64,000 nucleotides of DNA from Flavobacterium sp. JAD_PAG50586_2 (GTDB lineage: Bacteria; Bacteroidota; Bacteroidia; Flavobacteriales; Flavobacteriaceae): the NCBI GenBank assembly GCA_023213215.1, contig CP096136.1:2790001-2854000 (forward strand). The letters are read 5' to 3'. Positions 62,942-64,000 of the stretch are shown piece after piece. How positions within the stretch are numbered: the first letter of the stretch is position 1; each line of letters starts with the position of its first letter. The notes under the pieces were generated by a model. The model saw only the letters and a program-made list of their open reading frames with translations, was not told the origin of the DNA and made no database searches. A program made the position numbers and the translations under genes.

Positions 62942-64000
62942 ATGGGTTTTCAACACTTTAAAAATGTTGCAATAAGAGGCTTTGCAGCTTGTGTTCCGAA
63001 ACATATAGAAAGCAATGAACGTCTTGAATTGCTTGGTAATCAAGAACAAATTCAAAAGTTTATTGAAACTACTGGAGTTAGGGAGAGGCATACTGTTAAA
63101 GGTCAGGATATCCGTACTTCTGATATGTGTTTTGAAGCAGCCAATAAATTAATTGAAGACTTGAATTGGGATAAAAATGAAATAGATTGTTTATTATTTG
63201 TTTCTCAAACAGGAGATTATATATTTCCGGCCACTTCCTGTATTCTTCAGGATAGATTGGGTCTGTCCAATGATTGTTTTACAATGGATATTTCATTAGG
63301 TTGTTCCGGGTGGATACATGGCATGGCTACAATTGCTGCTTTATTGCAAAACGGAGGATTCAAAAAAGGGCTAATGCTTGCCGGAGATACTTCAACAATG
63401 ACAAAATCACCAAAAGATAAAGGCACCTATCCATTGTTTGGTGATGCAGGAACGGCTACTGCAATCGAATTTGAGCAAGGAAGTGAAGGAATTAAAGTGC
63501 ATACCGCTACTGACGGCAAAGGCCACAAAGCAATTATTATACCGGATGGTGGATTTAGAAATTTTTACTCGCCAGAATCAGAAGTTTATGCCGAATATGA
63601 GGATGGAAGTAGTAGAAATAATCTTCAGACAATCATGGATGGAGCTGCAGTTTTTACATTCGGAATTACAAAAGGACCACGAAGCGTTTTTGCTTTAGCA
63701 GAAAAATATTCTATCAACCTTGATGAAGTTGATTATTTTGTTTTTCATCAGGCCAATAAATTTATGGTCGAAAAAATTAGGAACAAAATAAAAGCACCTA
63801 TCGAAAAAGTTCCATATTCACTTGATGAATTTGGCAATACATCCAGTTCTTCCATCCCTTTAACTATGGTTACAAGGTTGGGAAATCAGGCTAGAAACAA
63901 CAAATTAAAAATCCTAACTTGCGCTTTTGGAGTTGGACTATCCTGGGGTTCCATTTATTTTGAATCGGAAGCCCTGGTTTGCCCGGAAATAATAATGATT
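62942..64000 (+). CDS. Beta-ketoacyl-ACP synthase III-like protein 3 (runs off right edge)
   Basis: The frame starts at 62942 (MGFQHFKNVAIRGFAAC) and is open for 353 codons to the window edge, so only the last few residues may be missing. It is a KAS III: Cys in SLGCSGWIHGM (near residue 122), His in VFHQANKFM (near 271) and Asn in FGNTSSSSIP (near 299) are all present. It differs clearly from the tandem pair at 47.7-50.1 kb: the region around residue 200-220 contains GFRNFYSPESE and is longer. A promoter-like box lies upstream, so it may be separately expressed. It suggests a third acyl-condensing step for this glycan cluster or the start of another operon. Confidence 0.85.
   Translation, partial: MGFQHFKNVAIRGFAACVPKHIESNERLELLGNQEQIQKFIETTGVRERHTVKGQDIRTSDMCFEAANKLIEDLNWDKNEIDCLLFVSQTGDYIFPATSCILQDRLGLSNDCFTMDISLGCSGWIHGMATIAALLQNGGFKKGLMLAGDTSTMTKSPKDKGTYPLFGDAGTATAIEFEQGSEGIKVHTATDGKGHKAIIIPDGGFRNFYSPESEVYAEYEDGSSRNNLQTIMDGAAVFTFGITKGPRSVFALAEKYSINLDEVDYFVFHQANKFMVEKIRNKIKAPIEKVPYSLDEFGNTSSSSIPLTMVTRLGNQARNNKLKILTCAFGVGLSWGSIYFESEALVCPEIIMI

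Overview
The window looks like a chromosomal segment of a Flavobacterium-type member of the Bacteroidetes. The evidence is the low G+C, promoter boxes of the TTTG / TAnnTTTG type, very large secreted proteins ending in type IX secretion (T9SS) type A sorting domains, an Arm-domain tyrosine recombinase and lipoproteins typical of the phylum. The genus is an inference from protein style, not from a marker gene.

Layout. (1) 1-8.1 kb, minus strand: a run of small paralogous genes of immunity-protein type. Family A has four copies and family B four copies; both resemble SMI1/KNR4 (SUKH) proteins only tentatively. An ankyrin-repeat gene and two genes of a third family (N-terminus MEEIK) are interleaved, and a calcium-binding-repeat lipoprotein stands at the promoter end. 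No toxin gene is visible, so this is an orphan array. (2) 8.3-12.3 kb: an orphan LytTR response regulator, small secreted proteins, and a tyrosine recombinase beside tRNA-Leu. The two regions together may be an integrated island. (3) 12.5-13.9 kb: tRNA-Leu(GAG), two identical tRNA-Lys(UUU), aroK and a phosphoribosyltransferase. (4) 14.2-41.7 kb: three giant secreted multidomain proteins (about 1967, 1911 and 4674 residues), each followed by a clear terminator, with one unrelated gene between the first and second. (5) 41.9-64 kb: a single-direction surface glycan cluster behind a good promoter. It starts with a pseudaminic-acid-type nonulosonic acid pathway (pseB, pseC, cytidylyltransferase, two GNATs, pseI) with an extra aldo/keto reductase and SDR, plus ketoacyl-ACP synthase III / ACP / ketoacyl-ACP synthase III. 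Then come a Wzx flippase, a sialyltransferase-like glycosyltransferase, an EpsG-type polymerase, two deacetylase-like proteins, MBOAT plus SGNH acylation genes, three more glycosyltransferases and a third KAS III running off the end. No pseG is seen.

How the genes fit together. The glycan cluster can make a CMP-activated nonulosonic acid, decorate it with acyl groups, assemble it with neutral sugars and export and polymerise it by a Wzx/Wzy-like route. The giant T9SS proteins are probably surface or secreted adhesins that share this cell surface. The immunity array probably protects against toxins of competitors.

Quality warning. About eighteen to nineteen genes or gene parts are broken by single-base changes, almost all one base missing from an A or T run. 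Restoring the base gives complete family-length proteins. Most are likely sequence errors, so broken genes are described here in restored form with the break positions given.
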